NCBI GenBank assembly: GCA_031418715.1
Contig: JANOJL010000066.1
Span: 157,739 to 221,738 of the forward strand
DNA: 64,000 nucleotides
Direction: 5' to 3'
Origin: JANMDU01 sp031418715
GTDB taxonomy: Bacteria > Pseudomonadota > Gammaproteobacteria > Burkholderiales > Burkholderiaceae_C
Below, one piece after another: positions 49,501-56,463 of the stretch (the stretch's first letter is position 1; every line of letters begins with the position of its first letter). The notes beneath the pieces were generated by a model. The model had not been told where the DNA came from, ran no database searches, and worked only from the letters and a program-made list of their open reading frames with translations. Made by a program: the position numbers and the translations under genes.

Positions 49501-50076
49501 GGCCGCGCCCTGAATGCCAAAGAGCAAACCATCCACGCCCAAGGCTTGGTGGCGGTGCTCAAGAGTTTGCACGACGAGCTCGATGCCGCCGTGCTCGCAG
49601 CCTATGGCCTGCCCGAGCAGATCAACACCGATGCGCTGCTGGAGGCGCTGGTGCAGCTCAACGCCCGCCGCGCAGCCGAAGAGGCCGCAGGCCGCATCCG
49701 CTGGCTGCGCCCCGAGTATCAAGACCCCAGCCATGCCGCCCGTGCCAAGCAATCGCTATCAAATCAGGAGCACTCTGCGAAGAATGTACAACGGCTACAG
49801 GCCGATTTGGCATTAGAAACTGAGCAAAATGCGCCTTCTAGCGCCACAGCCACCAGCCCCCAGCCTTGGCCCGCCGAGCTTCCAGCGCAGGTTCGCGCCG
49901 TATCCCAAGTGCTCGCCAACTCGCCCAAAGCCCTCAGCTTGAGCGAAATCGAAGCCCATTTCAAAGGCCGAGGCCTCTGGAAAAACAGCCTCCCCCGCAT
50001 CCTAGAAACGCTGGAAGCTTTGGGTAAAGCGTTCCAAACCCAAAAAGAATGGCGCGGAGAATCCTCTCTGCGATGA
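46561..50076 (+). CDS. MmeI-like type IIL restriction-modification enzyme
   Basis: A single chain of 1171 residues combines nuclease, methyltransferase and specificity. The N-terminus has the MmeI nuclease spacing Asp71-X9-Glu81-X-Lys83 (GRIDCYKRGHFVWESKK). The methyltransferase part has SAM motif I LDPACGSGNFLYVTLEHL and the catalytic NPPF (IVGNPPFIGA), typical of adenine methylases. A target-recognition domain follows. MmeI has about 919 residues; here about 150-250 extra residues at the C-terminus include an arginine- and alanine-rich segment and a winged-helix-like end (SLSEIEAHFKGRGLWKNSLP). No separate restriction or modification gene is needed. The start has no visible Shine-Dalgarno; repeat 11 lies directly upstream and repeat 12 is inside. 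Confidence 0.88.
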   Translation: MTQPVSEFIQRWQGVQLSSASELASSQTFILELCALLDVPTPLPSAEQEYMFERPITFAHGDGSSSAGRIDCYKRGHFVWESKKLRAMPQSGKRFDLALLAARTQAENYARALPAAEIAQGRPPFLIVADIGNMLEIYADFTRSGATYTPFPDPRHHRIKLADLHDEAIRDTLRKIWLDPIALDPSRASARVTREVSEQLAQLAKSLEQSGHRADHVAAFLTRCLFSMFAEDVELLPKGSFIKLIEQHGPEPATLKMMLQALWASMDSGGFSAALATQVLKFNGKLFKQPTADGYSLLLNTEQIKRLAQAAKSNWREVEPAIFGTLLERALHVDERHALGAHYTPRAYVERLVLPTVVEPLRQQWQLAQASALVLASEAAELEGKAHDAKLGEARAEIKKFLHELCTLRVLDPACGSGNFLYVTLEHLKRLEGEVINQLEALGETQSTLGMEGETVSPRQLLGIELNERAAALAELVLWIGYLQWHIRTRGNKAVAEPVVHDFGNIECRDAVLIWDDLDLARDAEGKLLTRWDGKTFKTHPSTGEQVPDDAALLPQWHYIAPRQALWPKADFIVGNPPFIGASTLRAALGDGYVLALRKVWPEVPESADFVMHWWSRAAALTAKGKARRFGLITTNSLRQTFNRRVVQAALDDGLHLSYAIPDHPWVDNANGAAVRIAMTVGLRSKGAKSLEGSLLSVTREETGEYGEVNVALLEKTGQIHADLSVGANVATAVALASNGGITSRGVMLFGAGFIVNHDEAAQLGLGKTTGLERHIRDYRNGRDLTDSPRGVKVIDFYGLNVDEVRAKFPIVYQWLVDRVKPERDTNRDIQIRDNWWLHGRTRGEIRLALAGLPRYIATVETAKHRTFQFLDASILPDNALIAIATADPFHLGVQSSSSHVNWALAVGGRLGVGNDPRYNKSRCFETFPFPDEDTGLTPDLRETIASLAEQIDAHRKRQQAAHLGLTLTGMYNVLTALREGRALNAKEQTIHAQGLVAVLKSLHDELDAAVLAAYGLPEQINTDALLEALVQLNARRAAEEAAGRIRWLRPEYQDPSHAARAKQSLSNQEHSAKNVQRLQADLALETEQNAPSSATATSPQPWPAELPAQVRAVSQVLANSPKALSLSEIEAHFKGRGLWKNSLPRILETLEALGKAFQTQKEWRGESSLR
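49754..49807 (-). repeat. Dispersed 55-bp repeat, copy 12 (inside the restriction enzyme)
   Basis: Reverse orientation: CGCTATCAAATCAGGAGCAC, TCTGCGAAGAATGTACAACG, GCTACAGGCCGATTT. It encodes SLSNQEHSAKNVQRLQADL in the linker between the recognition part and the C-terminal winged helix. Confidence 0.8.
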
Positions 50077-50077
50077 A

Positions 50078-50106
50078 TTGTCATTCGCCTTAATTCCATG
50101 TATATT
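50078..50106 (+). promoter_or_regulatory. Promoter of the toxin-antitoxin-chaperone module
   Basis: TTGTCA (50078-50083) and TATATT (50101-50106) are 17 bp apart, just after the restriction-enzyme stop. The leader to the toxin gene would be about 90 bases and carries two palindromes. Confidence 0.65.
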
Positions 50107-50162
50107 TAGACATATGACGAAGGAAAAATCTGCAATAGCCCCACAAATTCTCTGTATTGGGG

Positions 50163-50198
50163 TAATTCCTCGAGAATTAAATTAACTTAGAAGTTAAT
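50163..50198. promoter_or_regulatory. Two palindromes before the toxin gene
   Basis: TAATTC/GAATTA with a 5-bp centre (50163-50179) and ATTAACTT/AAGTTAAT with a 2-bp centre (50181-50198), both perfect, sit side by side just upstream of the toxin ATG at 50203. They are probable binding sites for the antitoxin or the toxin-antitoxin complex. Confidence 0.7.
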
Positions 50199-50202
50199 AT
50201 AC

Positions 50203-50652
50203 ATGCATCTGCTTGAGCTTCCGTTTTCGCAACAAGACAGCTTTTCAGGGCAAGCAAAGCAGTGGAATCTTTACGCTATCGCTGAAAGCGACGGTAGTTG
50301 TTCAGTTCAGGATTTTTTAAATGCTCAACTTCGTGGCGGCAACATTAAAGCAGCACAAGCACTCCTCGCTTTCTTGGATGACATGGTATTTGACGCAAAA
50401 GGCCCACAACGCTGGATCGGAACGCCGCGCTGCCACGAGTCTGTCAAAGGTGTGCAAATTTACGAATTCAGGCAAGGTAGCTTACGAGTGCATTGGTTTT
50501 ATGGTCAAGGTAAACGTGTTGCAATTTTGGCTCGCGCGGTCGCCAAACAAAGCAACGCTACGCCCAAGCATCTTGCAAAAGAATTGATTGCACTCAAATC
50601 AAGGTATCAGGAAGCCGCCAAAAGCGGCAGCATCACGTTCATCAAGGGATGA
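50203..50652 (+). CDS. HigB/Gp49-like toxin of a TA-chaperone module
   Basis: The 149-residue protein resembles the RelE/HigB or phage Gp49-like group: the segment GVQIYEFRQGSLRVHWFYG followed by GKRVAILARAVAKQSNATPK and KHLAKELIALKSRY is the ribosome-dependent mRNA interferase pattern with conserved basic residues. The N-terminus (LNAQLRGGNIKAAQALLAFLDDM) is helical. It is first in a three-gene set with an Xre antitoxin and a SecB-like protein. The antitoxin gene follows in the toxin-first order of HigBA. Confidence 0.8.
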   Translation: MHLLELPFSQQDSFSGQAKQWNLYAIAESDGSCSVQDFLNAQLRGGNIKAAQALLAFLDDMVFDAKGPQRWIGTPRCHESVKGVQIYEFRQGSLRVHWFYGQGKRVAILARAVAKQSNATPKHLAKELIALKSRYQEAAKSGSITFIKG

Positions 50653-50672
50653 CAACTGTTTTAGGAATCGTC

Positions 50673-51131
50673 ATGACAAACTTCAACCAACTCCTGGCCA
50701 CAGCACGCAACAGCGATGGCTATTGGTTTGGCCGGGTCAAGCTCAACGCGGCAACACAACTGCAAGATTTGCTCGCGAGTTCGGGGATGAATCAAGAGCA
50801 ATATGCCGCCAAGCTCGGCGTGAAGCCGCCACAGGTGTCGCGCGTTCTCAATGGTCTTGGCAACCCTACGCTGGAGACCATTGTCAAAATGGGGCGCGCG
50901 CTCGGCTATGTGCCGCGCGTGACTTTCGTGCAAGACGTTGCACAAGCCGCGCGATTTGATGCAGAGACTGACGAAGCGAACCTCGCTTTGGATATTCACC
51001 ATGTAGCCGTCAAACCAGCTTGCAAAGTGTTCACTTTGCCAAGGAATCGATATGAATCAAGCCAACGAAAGCAACAACTTGCTTCGTCTGCTTACGATGG
51101 CTGTGATATCCAATGGCGTAAAGCTGCATAA
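50673..51131 (+). CDS. HigA-like Xre antitoxin with C-terminal extension
   Basis: The HTH is SSGMNQEQYAAKLGVKPPQV followed by SRVLNGLGNPTLETIVKMGR. The ATG at 50673 (preceded by AGGA at good spacing) gives 152 residues; an in-frame ATG at 50649 overlaps the toxin stop (ATGA) but has poor spacing. The C-terminal 40 residues after EANLALDIHHVAVKP (with ACKVFTLPRNRYESSQ and DIQWRKAA) are unusual for HigA and may be a chaperone-addiction segment of the kind known in SecB-dependent antitoxins. The last 80 bases overlap a small ORF in another frame. Confidence 0.8.
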   Translation: MTNFNQLLATARNSDGYWFGRVKLNAATQLQDLLASSGMNQEQYAAKLGVKPPQVSRVLNGLGNPTLETIVKMGRALGYVPRVTFVQDVAQAARFDAETDEANLALDIHHVAVKPACKVFTLPRNRYESSQRKQQLASSAYDGCDIQWRKAA

Positions 51132-51135
51132 GTAG
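51052..51135 (+). CDS. Possible 27-residue ORF inside the antitoxin 3' end
   Basis: In a different frame from the antitoxin, AAGGA lies six bases before an ATG at 51052 that opens a 27-residue ORF (MNQANESNNLLRLLTMAVIS then NGVKLHK) with a TAG at 51133. The stop is eight bases from the SecB-like start. It could be a real small protein, a translational relay for the chaperone gene, or chance. Confidence 0.35.
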   Translation: MNQANESNNLLRLLTMAVISNGVKLHK

Positions 51136-51142
51136 TACTACG

Positions 51143-51634
51143 ATGCAACCCAGCCCTGTACAAACCCGCTCGATCCTCTACCGGCGAGTGGAGATCTCAC
51201 CGCAGCTCACATCAGCCCATCAGATTGATGAGAATCTGAATGCATTCGATCTTGAATGGAATGGCGTTCGGATGGAAGTGGCTACTAGTAGTGATATTGC
51301 AGAAGACAGCGCGACCGACCCATCTCTTTTCGTCATCAGCCTGCGTTTACAAATCCAAAACGAAGTGGGGAAAGTTTGCCCGTATAAGCTCGATGTTGAA
51401 TTAATTGGCTTAATTCAGGTGAACCCCAAATTACCAGCGAATCGTCGGCAAGAGTTAGCAACTGTGAATGGTTTGGCTATCGTCTATGGCGCAGCGCGAG
51501 AATTAGTGACGACGATCACAACGCGCATGGAATATGGCCCGTTGGTTTTGCCAGGCGTGAATTTTCAAGATCAGGCACCTGCGCAAAACGCTCCAGCAGA
51601 AGCACCTAACGACGCATCATCACGCCTTGAGTAA
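51143..51634 (+). CDS. SecB-like chaperone of a TA-chaperone module
   Basis: The 163-residue protein resembles SecB: the C-terminal half with NPKLPANRRQELATVNGLAI, VYGAARELVTTITTRMEYGP and LVLPGVNFQDQ matches the SecB core helix and the final strand segment (LxPVNFxxLF in E. coli). Mycobacterial TAC modules (HigB1-HigA1 with a SecB-like chaperone) have the same gene order, and the chaperone protects the antitoxin from degradation. Here the gene follows the antitoxin after a 27-residue ORF and overlaps the convergent FHA gene by 15 bases. No Shine-Dalgarno is visible. Confidence 0.75.
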   Translation: MQPSPVQTRSILYRRVEISPQLTSAHQIDENLNAFDLEWNGVRMEVATSSDIAEDSATDPSLFVISLRLQIQNEVGKVCPYKLDVELIGLIQVNPKLPANRRQELATVNGLAIVYGAARELVTTITTRMEYGPLVLPGVNFQDQAPAQNAPAEAPNDASSRLE

Positions 51635-52246
51635 AAACTCCAAAGCGCTGCCTGCCAATTCAATCACGTCATGGTCATTGAGTAAAACGGGCTCATCGCT
51701 GATCGCCATGCCGTTGAGCTTGGGGGCTTGCGCAGCTTCCATGCAAGAGATGTAATAGCCTTGCCTGCGGTGTGCAATCGCCACCAGTGCCACGCCGGGT
51801 TGACCAAAGGTGGACACAGCTTTCGAGACGGGAAGCTCTAGCCCGGCAGACGAGCCCGTCAAGACTTTCAAGCTCGCATGCATTGCGCCCGTTGAAGCTT
51901 GCGAATGCCCTTCATAGAGCGGCATCGAGAGGGTTTTGCATTCGTCCATCAGCTCATTGGCACGAAAAAATTGGATTTTGAATTTTCCAATCGTAATCAC
52001 ATCACCTTCTTGTAGCAGCTGCATGCGCAGCATCGCTCCGTTGAGATAGGTGCCATTGGTGCTGCCCAAATCAATCAACACCACATCAGCCAGCCCCGAG
52101 AGTTCAAATGCGCAATGCTCCCCGCTCACGGCAAGATCGGTCAGCACAATATGGTTGGTCGGCTTGCGGCCTAGCGTGGTGCGCTCGCGGGTGAGATAGG
52201 TGCGATGGATTTCAACACCTTCCAGGGTCGTGATAAGTTGCGGCAT
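51620..52246 (-). CDS. FHA-domain protein
   Basis: The 208-residue protein has an N-terminal FHA domain with TLGRKPTNHIVLTD, SGEHCAFEL and DLGSTNGTYLNG, the phosphothreonine-binding loops. The second half (GSSAGLELPVSKAVSTFGQP) repeats the fold in a degenerate form, with VLLNDHDVIELAGSALEFLL at the end. FHA domains read kinase output, but no kinase or phosphatase is adjacent. The convergent SecB-like gene overlaps it slightly. Confidence 0.88.
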   Translation of the reverse strand: MPQLITTLEGVEIHRTYLTRERTTLGRKPTNHIVLTDLAVSGEHCAFELSGLADVVLIDLGSTNGTYLNGAMLRMQLLQEGDVITIGKFKIQFFRANELMDECKTLSMPLYEGHSQASTGAMHASLKVLTGSSAGLELPVSKAVSTFGQPGVALVAIAHRRQGYYISCMEAAQAPKLNGMAISDEPVLLNDHDVIELAGSALEFLLKA

Positions 52247-52361
52247 ACAAGCTCCAACAGACGTTTGAAGCCCATCTTATGCCTTAGTCCGCCCTCATGC
52301 AAGGTGCAGGCTCAGAGGCGCTGGCTGAGAGGCAAAACTTTGAAGCGAATGCCTCTGGCGC

Positions 52362-52634
52362 TTACCGTTTGGGCTCAACATCCGTCACATCTTGCAGCAC
52401 ACGGCGAGGCGGCTGATCAGCAGCCCGATCGCTAGGCTGCGCCTGCTTGAAGACCTGCTCAAAACCCGCACGCGGATTCATCCGCATCACGAAAGGATCG
52501 ATGGGCCTGCCTGTGAGCTTGCACCAAAGCGCACGCACCGCCCAAACGATCAGCAGCAAGAGCATGGCAACGATCAAGCTGGCCGCAAAAATGAGACCAG
52601 CAATAACGAAAAGCAAACGCAATAAAAATTTCAT
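52362..52634 (-). CDS. Small membrane protein, unknown function
   Basis: From the ATG at 52634 it has 90 residues: a strong N-terminal hydrophobic stretch (FLLRLLFVIAGLIFAASLIV and then AMLLLLIVWAVRAL) and a polar C-terminal half. The ATG overlaps the clpB stop by one base (TGATG), so it is coupled to clpB. No family was recognised. Confidence 0.65.
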   Translation of the reverse strand: MKFLLRLLFVIAGLIFAASLIVAMLLLLIVWAVRALWCKLTGRPIDPFVMRMNPRAGFEQVFKQAQPSDRAADQPPRRVLQDVTDVEPKR

Positions 52635-55234
52635 CAAGCCGCAACCCACTCAAACTTAAACACCCCCGGCGCATGAATCGGATCAACATCGACGGGGATC
52701 ACGCTTTTGGGTGGGAATTTGCCTTGGAGGATGAGGGTGGAGAGCGGGTTTTCGATGCGTTGCTGGATGGCGCGTTTGAGTGGTCTTGCGCCGAAGACTG
52801 GATCAAAGCCGACTTTGGCCAATTCAGCCAAAGCAGCAGGCGACACTTCTAGAATGAGCTCCATTTTTGCCATGCGCTTGACGAGCGTGGCAAGCTGAAT
52901 TTTGGCGATTCCCTCGATGTGGTTGGCATCCAGGCTGTGGAAGACGACGGTTTCGTCAATGCGGTTTAAAAACTCAGGGCGGAAATGATTTTTTAGCTCT
53001 TCCCATACGGCGTCTTTCACCTCTTCATGCGGCTTACCGACCATCGCTTGGATGATCGGCGAGCCGATATTGCTGGTCATCACGATCACCGTATTTTTAA
53101 AATCTACTGTGCGGCCTTGGCCATCCGTCAAACGGCCATCATCGAGCACTTGCAAAAGCACATTAAACACATCCGGATGCGCTTTTTCTACTTCATCCAG
53201 CAACACTACGCTATATGGCTTGCGGCGCACGGCTTCCGTGAGATAGCCCCCTTCGTCGTAGCCCACATAGCCCGGAGGCGCGCCAATCAAGCGGCTCACG
53301 GAATGCTTTTCCATGAATTCGCTCATATCAATACGAATCAAATGATCTTCGCTGTCGAACATGAAGCCCGCCAATGCTTTGCACAGCTCTGTCTTGCCCA
53401 CTCCGGTGGGGCCGAGAAAGAGAAAGCTGCCTGTGGGCTTTTGCGGATCGGAGAGTCCCGCACGCGCACGCCGAATCGCATTCGCCACAGCGGTGATGGC
53501 TTCGTCTTGCCCCACCACGCGCTCATGCAATCGCGTTTCCATTTGCAGCAGCTTGTCGCGCTCGCCTTGCATCAGCTTGCTCACAGGAATCCCGGTGGAT
53601 CGCGCCACCACTTCGGCAATTTCTTCTACACCTACCTGCGTGCGAAGCAGGCGCGGGGCATCATTTTTGTCTTTCTTGGCTTCCTTGGCATGCGCATCGC
53701 TGAGCTGCTTTTCTAGCCCAGGCAACTTGCCATATTGCAGCTCGGCCACTTGGTTGAATTCACCTTTACGCGTGAGCTCTTCAATCTGAAACCGCAGCTT
53801 GTCGATCTCTTCTTTGATATGCGCACTGCCCTGAGCTTGCGCCTTTTCTGCTTTCCAAATTTCATCCAGATCAGCCGCTTCTTTTTTGAGCTTGATGATT
53901 TCGATTTCAATCAGCTCCAAGCGCTTTTTAGAAGCATCGTCTTTCTCACGGCGCACAGCTTCGCGCTCAATCTGCAATTGAATCAAACGGCGATCGAGTT
54001 TGTCCATCACCTCGGGCTTGGAATCCATCTCAATCTTGATCTTGGCTGCCGCTTCGTCAATCAAATCAATCGCTTTGTCGGGCAAAAAGCGGTCTGAAAT
54101 ATAGCGGTGGCTCAGCTCAGCAGCCGCCACAATCGCCGGATCGGTGATCTGCACGCCATGGTGCACCTCATACTTTTCTTGCAAGCCACGCAAAATAGCA
54201 ATCGTGGCTTCCACGCTCGGCTCGCCCACGATGATCTTCTGAAACCGACGCTCCAGCGCGGCGTCTTTCTCCACGTATTTTCGGTATTCATCCAGCGTGG
54301 TCGCGCCAACGCAATGCAGCTCACCGCGTGCCAGCGCAGGCTTGAGCATGTTGCCCGCATCCATCGCGCCTTCAGCCTTGCCTGCACCCACCATCGTGTG
54401 CAGCTCATCGATGAACACAATCGTTTGGCCTTCGTCTTTGGCTAATTCAGAGAGCACCGTTTTCAGGCGCTCTTCAAATTCGCCGCGAAATTTAGCGCCG
54501 GCCAAAAGCGAGGCCATATCCAAACTTAAAACGCGCTTTCCTTTGAGTGAATCTGGCACCTCGCCCGCCACAATGCGCTGCGCCAAGCCTTCCACAATCG
54601 CCGTCTTGCCCACACCGGGCTCGCCAATGAGAACGGGATTGTTTTTCGTGCGCCGCTGCAAGACCTGAATCGCACGGCGAATTTCATCATCGCGCCCAAT
54701 GACGGGATCGAGCTTGCCTATGCGGGCGCGTTCGGTCAGATCAATACAATATTTTTTGAGTGATTCGCGCTGGCCTTCAGCATCTGCACTGTTGACGCTT
54801 TGTCCGCCGCGCACGGCATCAATCGCCGTTTCAAAGCTCTTGCGCGAGAGACCGGCTTCTTTGGCGGCTTTGCCCAGATCGGTCTTGCTATCAGACAGCG
54901 CGAGCAAAAACAACTCGCCTGCAATGAACTGATCGCCGCGCTTGATGCCTTCTTTCTCTGCCGATTGAATGAGCGAGACCAAATCACGCCCCACGGTGAC
55001 TTGTTCCTGCCCCTGAACTGACGCGAGCTTCTTGATGCCGTTTTCTGCCGCTGCAGCCAACGCAGGCAGATTCACACCCGCACGCTGCAGCAGAGCGCGC
55101 GGCCCATCTTCTTGGCGCAGCATGGCGGCCAGCAGATGCGCGGGCTCAATGTAGGCATGATCGCCTCCAAGCGCCAGCGTTTGCGCCTCGGAAAGGGCTT
55201 CTTGAAATTTGGTGGTGAGTTTGTCGAGTCTCAT
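52634..55234 (-). CDS. clpB: ATP-dependent disaggregase ClpB
   Basis: ClpB (866 residues) works with DnaK to dissolve protein aggregates. The N-terminal Clp-N domain (LSEAQTLALGGDHAYIEPAH), the first ATPase with GEPGVGKTAIVEGLAQR, the coiled-coil middle domain and the second ATPase with GPTGVGKTELCKALAGFM are in order. I chose the ATG at 55234 (MRLDKLTTKFQEAL); the frame runs 15 codons upstream but not in the family. It starts a two-gene operon with a small membrane protein and has a heat-shock-like promoter. Confidence 0.96.
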   Translation of the reverse strand: MRLDKLTTKFQEALSEAQTLALGGDHAYIEPAHLLAAMLRQEDGPRALLQRAGVNLPALAAAAENGIKKLASVQGQEQVTVGRDLVSLIQSAEKEGIKRGDQFIAGELFLLALSDSKTDLGKAAKEAGLSRKSFETAIDAVRGGQSVNSADAEGQRESLKKYCIDLTERARIGKLDPVIGRDDEIRRAIQVLQRRTKNNPVLIGEPGVGKTAIVEGLAQRIVAGEVPDSLKGKRVLSLDMASLLAGAKFRGEFEERLKTVLSELAKDEGQTIVFIDELHTMVGAGKAEGAMDAGNMLKPALARGELHCVGATTLDEYRKYVEKDAALERRFQKIIVGEPSVEATIAILRGLQEKYEVHHGVQITDPAIVAAAELSHRYISDRFLPDKAIDLIDEAAAKIKIEMDSKPEVMDKLDRRLIQLQIEREAVRREKDDASKKRLELIEIEIIKLKKEAADLDEIWKAEKAQAQGSAHIKEEIDKLRFQIEELTRKGEFNQVAELQYGKLPGLEKQLSDAHAKEAKKDKNDAPRLLRTQVGVEEIAEVVARSTGIPVSKLMQGERDKLLQMETRLHERVVGQDEAITAVANAIRRARAGLSDPQKPTGSFLFLGPTGVGKTELCKALAGFMFDSEDHLIRIDMSEFMEKHSVSRLIGAPPGYVGYDEGGYLTEAVRRKPYSVVLLDEVEKAHPDVFNVLLQVLDDGRLTDGQGRTVDFKNTVIVMTSNIGSPIIQAMVGKPHEEVKDAVWEELKNHFRPEFLNRIDETVVFHSLDANHIEGIAKIQLATLVKRMAKMELILEVSPAALAELAKVGFDPVFGARPLKRAIQQRIENPLSTLILQGKFPPKSVIPVDVDPIHAPGVFKFEWVAA

Positions 55235-55267
55235 AGATACTTCCCTCAATTTGGCGTCTGCTTCAAA

Positions 55268-55294
55268 GATACGCCCCATTTGCCGCTTTTCAAG
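55268..55294 (-). promoter_or_regulatory. Possible sigma-32 promoter of clpB
   Basis: On the minus strand CTTGAAA (55294-55288) matches the sigma-32 -35 exactly. A GGCGTATC segment about 12 bp downstream is a weak match to the -10 (CCCCATNT). Confidence 0.5.
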
Positions 55295-55334
55295 GCATAG
55301 AATTTGACTTACATCAAGCTATGCTGCCAACACC

Positions 55335-55943
55335 GTGAATATTCATCAACTTTCCGTTAACTATATCCAAGAACATGACCGCATCTTGGTGCGCATCAAC
55401 ACCACCGCCAGTGAAGAGTTGCGCCTATGGTTCACCCGGCGTCTCACGCTCGGCTTGCAACCCATGCTACAGAAAATCGTGGCCGAATGGGTGGCCAAGC
55501 AAGAAGCCGTGACATCGACCATGATCTCGCCCACTGCCGCAGCCGATGCACAAACGCAGCAAATGCTGGCTGAATTCAAGCGTGAAGAATCGCTGCAAAA
55601 ATCAGATTTTCAAACACCCTACAAAGCTCCCGATGCCCTGCCCTTAGGCCCAGAGCCTTTGCTGGTGACAGAAATCAGCGTCGCACCCTTGCCATCAGGC
55701 CAGCTTCAGCTCTCGTTCAACGAAAAAATCCCGCTCGACAACGGCCAGCCCAACCCCAACCCGCGCGGTTTCCGTGTGGCATTGGAGCAAAAATTAGTGC
55801 ATGGTTTTGTGCATTTACTGGAAAAGGCGGTGGCTTCTTCTCAGTGGGCTGGGTTGACTGCGGTGGCGATGGGATCTGCGGAGCCTACTTTGCCGGGAGA
55901 AGGCAATCCTGGCGGCGGGGAGCGGCCTAAGTATTTGAATTGA
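55335..55943 (+). CDS. Conserved hypothetical protein
   Basis: The 202-residue protein starts at a GTG divergent from clpB and has no motif I recognise. The N-terminus (IQEHDRILVRINTTASEELR) and the middle (GQLQLSFNEKIPLDNGQP) are polar. The C-terminus is glycine- and proline-rich (LPGEGNPGGGERPKYLN). There is no signal peptide or membrane segment. It converges with moaE. The start could be a later codon, but no other ATG gives a full reading frame with more similarity. Confidence 0.6.
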   Translation: MNIHQLSVNYIQEHDRILVRINTTASEELRLWFTRRLTLGLQPMLQKIVAEWVAKQEAVTSTMISPTAAADAQTQQMLAEFKREESLQKSDFQTPYKAPDALPLGPEPLLVTEISVAPLPSGQLQLSFNEKIPLDNGQPNPNPRGFRVALEQKLVHGFVHLLEKAVASSQWAGLTAVAMGSAEPTLPGEGNPGGGERPKYLN

Positions 55944-55970
55944 TCTGTGTTTGCGAACACCTAGATAACG

Positions 55971-56459
55971 CTAAAAACCGTTAGAAACCACAATCCCCCA
56001 TTTAGCCAAAGCAGCGTCGTCACTCACCCGCGCATCGACCCATCTCGCCCCAGAAGGCGTTTGCTCTTTTTTCCAAAAAGGTGCTTGAGTTTTGAGGTAA
56101 TCCATCAAAAATTCGCAAGCCTGAAAGCTCTCGCTGCGGTGCGCGGAAGTCACAGTCACCATCACAATTTGGTCGAGTGGCTGTAGCAAGCCGATGCGGT
56201 GAATCACGCGAGCAGCGTAGATATCGAAGCGCCTCATCGCCTCATCAATCATCGCTTCAATCGACTTTTCCGTCATGCCGGGATAATGTTCTAGCTCCAG
56301 CGTGCTGACATTCAAGCCATCGTTACGATCACGTACTGTGCCCACGAAGCTGCATATTGCACCAACTCGTTTATCACCAGAGCGCAGCAGCTCTATTTCT
56401 GTAGCAAGATTGAAGTCCTGCGTTTGAATGACGACACGAGGCAACAAAGGCTCATTCAT
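55971..56459 (-). CDS. moaE: Molybdopterin synthase catalytic subunit MoaE
   Basis: MoaE (162 residues) with MoaD converts cyclic pyranopterin to molybdopterin. The blocks GAICSFVGTVRDRNDG, LELEHYPGMTEKSIEAMIDEA, VTSAHRSESFQACEFLMDYL and the active-site lysine region LKTQAPFWKKEQTPSG match the family. It follows moaD directly. Confidence 0.93.
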   Translation of the reverse strand: MNEPLLPRVVIQTQDFNLATEIELLRSGDKRVGAICSFVGTVRDRNDGLNVSTLELEHYPGMTEKSIEAMIDEAMRRFDIYAARVIHRIGLLQPLDQIVMVTVTSAHRSESFQACEFLMDYLKTQAPFWKKEQTPSGARWVDARVSDDAALAKWGIVVSNGF

Positions 56460-56463
56460 GACT

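Noticed and set aside
50649..50672. Upstream ATG of the antitoxin at 50649
   Set aside because: It overlaps the toxin stop but has no proper spacing to a Shine-Dalgarno, while the ATG at 50673 has AGGA at six bases. Kept as an alternative only.
55943..55971. GTGTT/AACAC hairpin between the hypothetical gene and moaE
   Set aside because: A five-base stem without a T-run is too weak for a terminator call.
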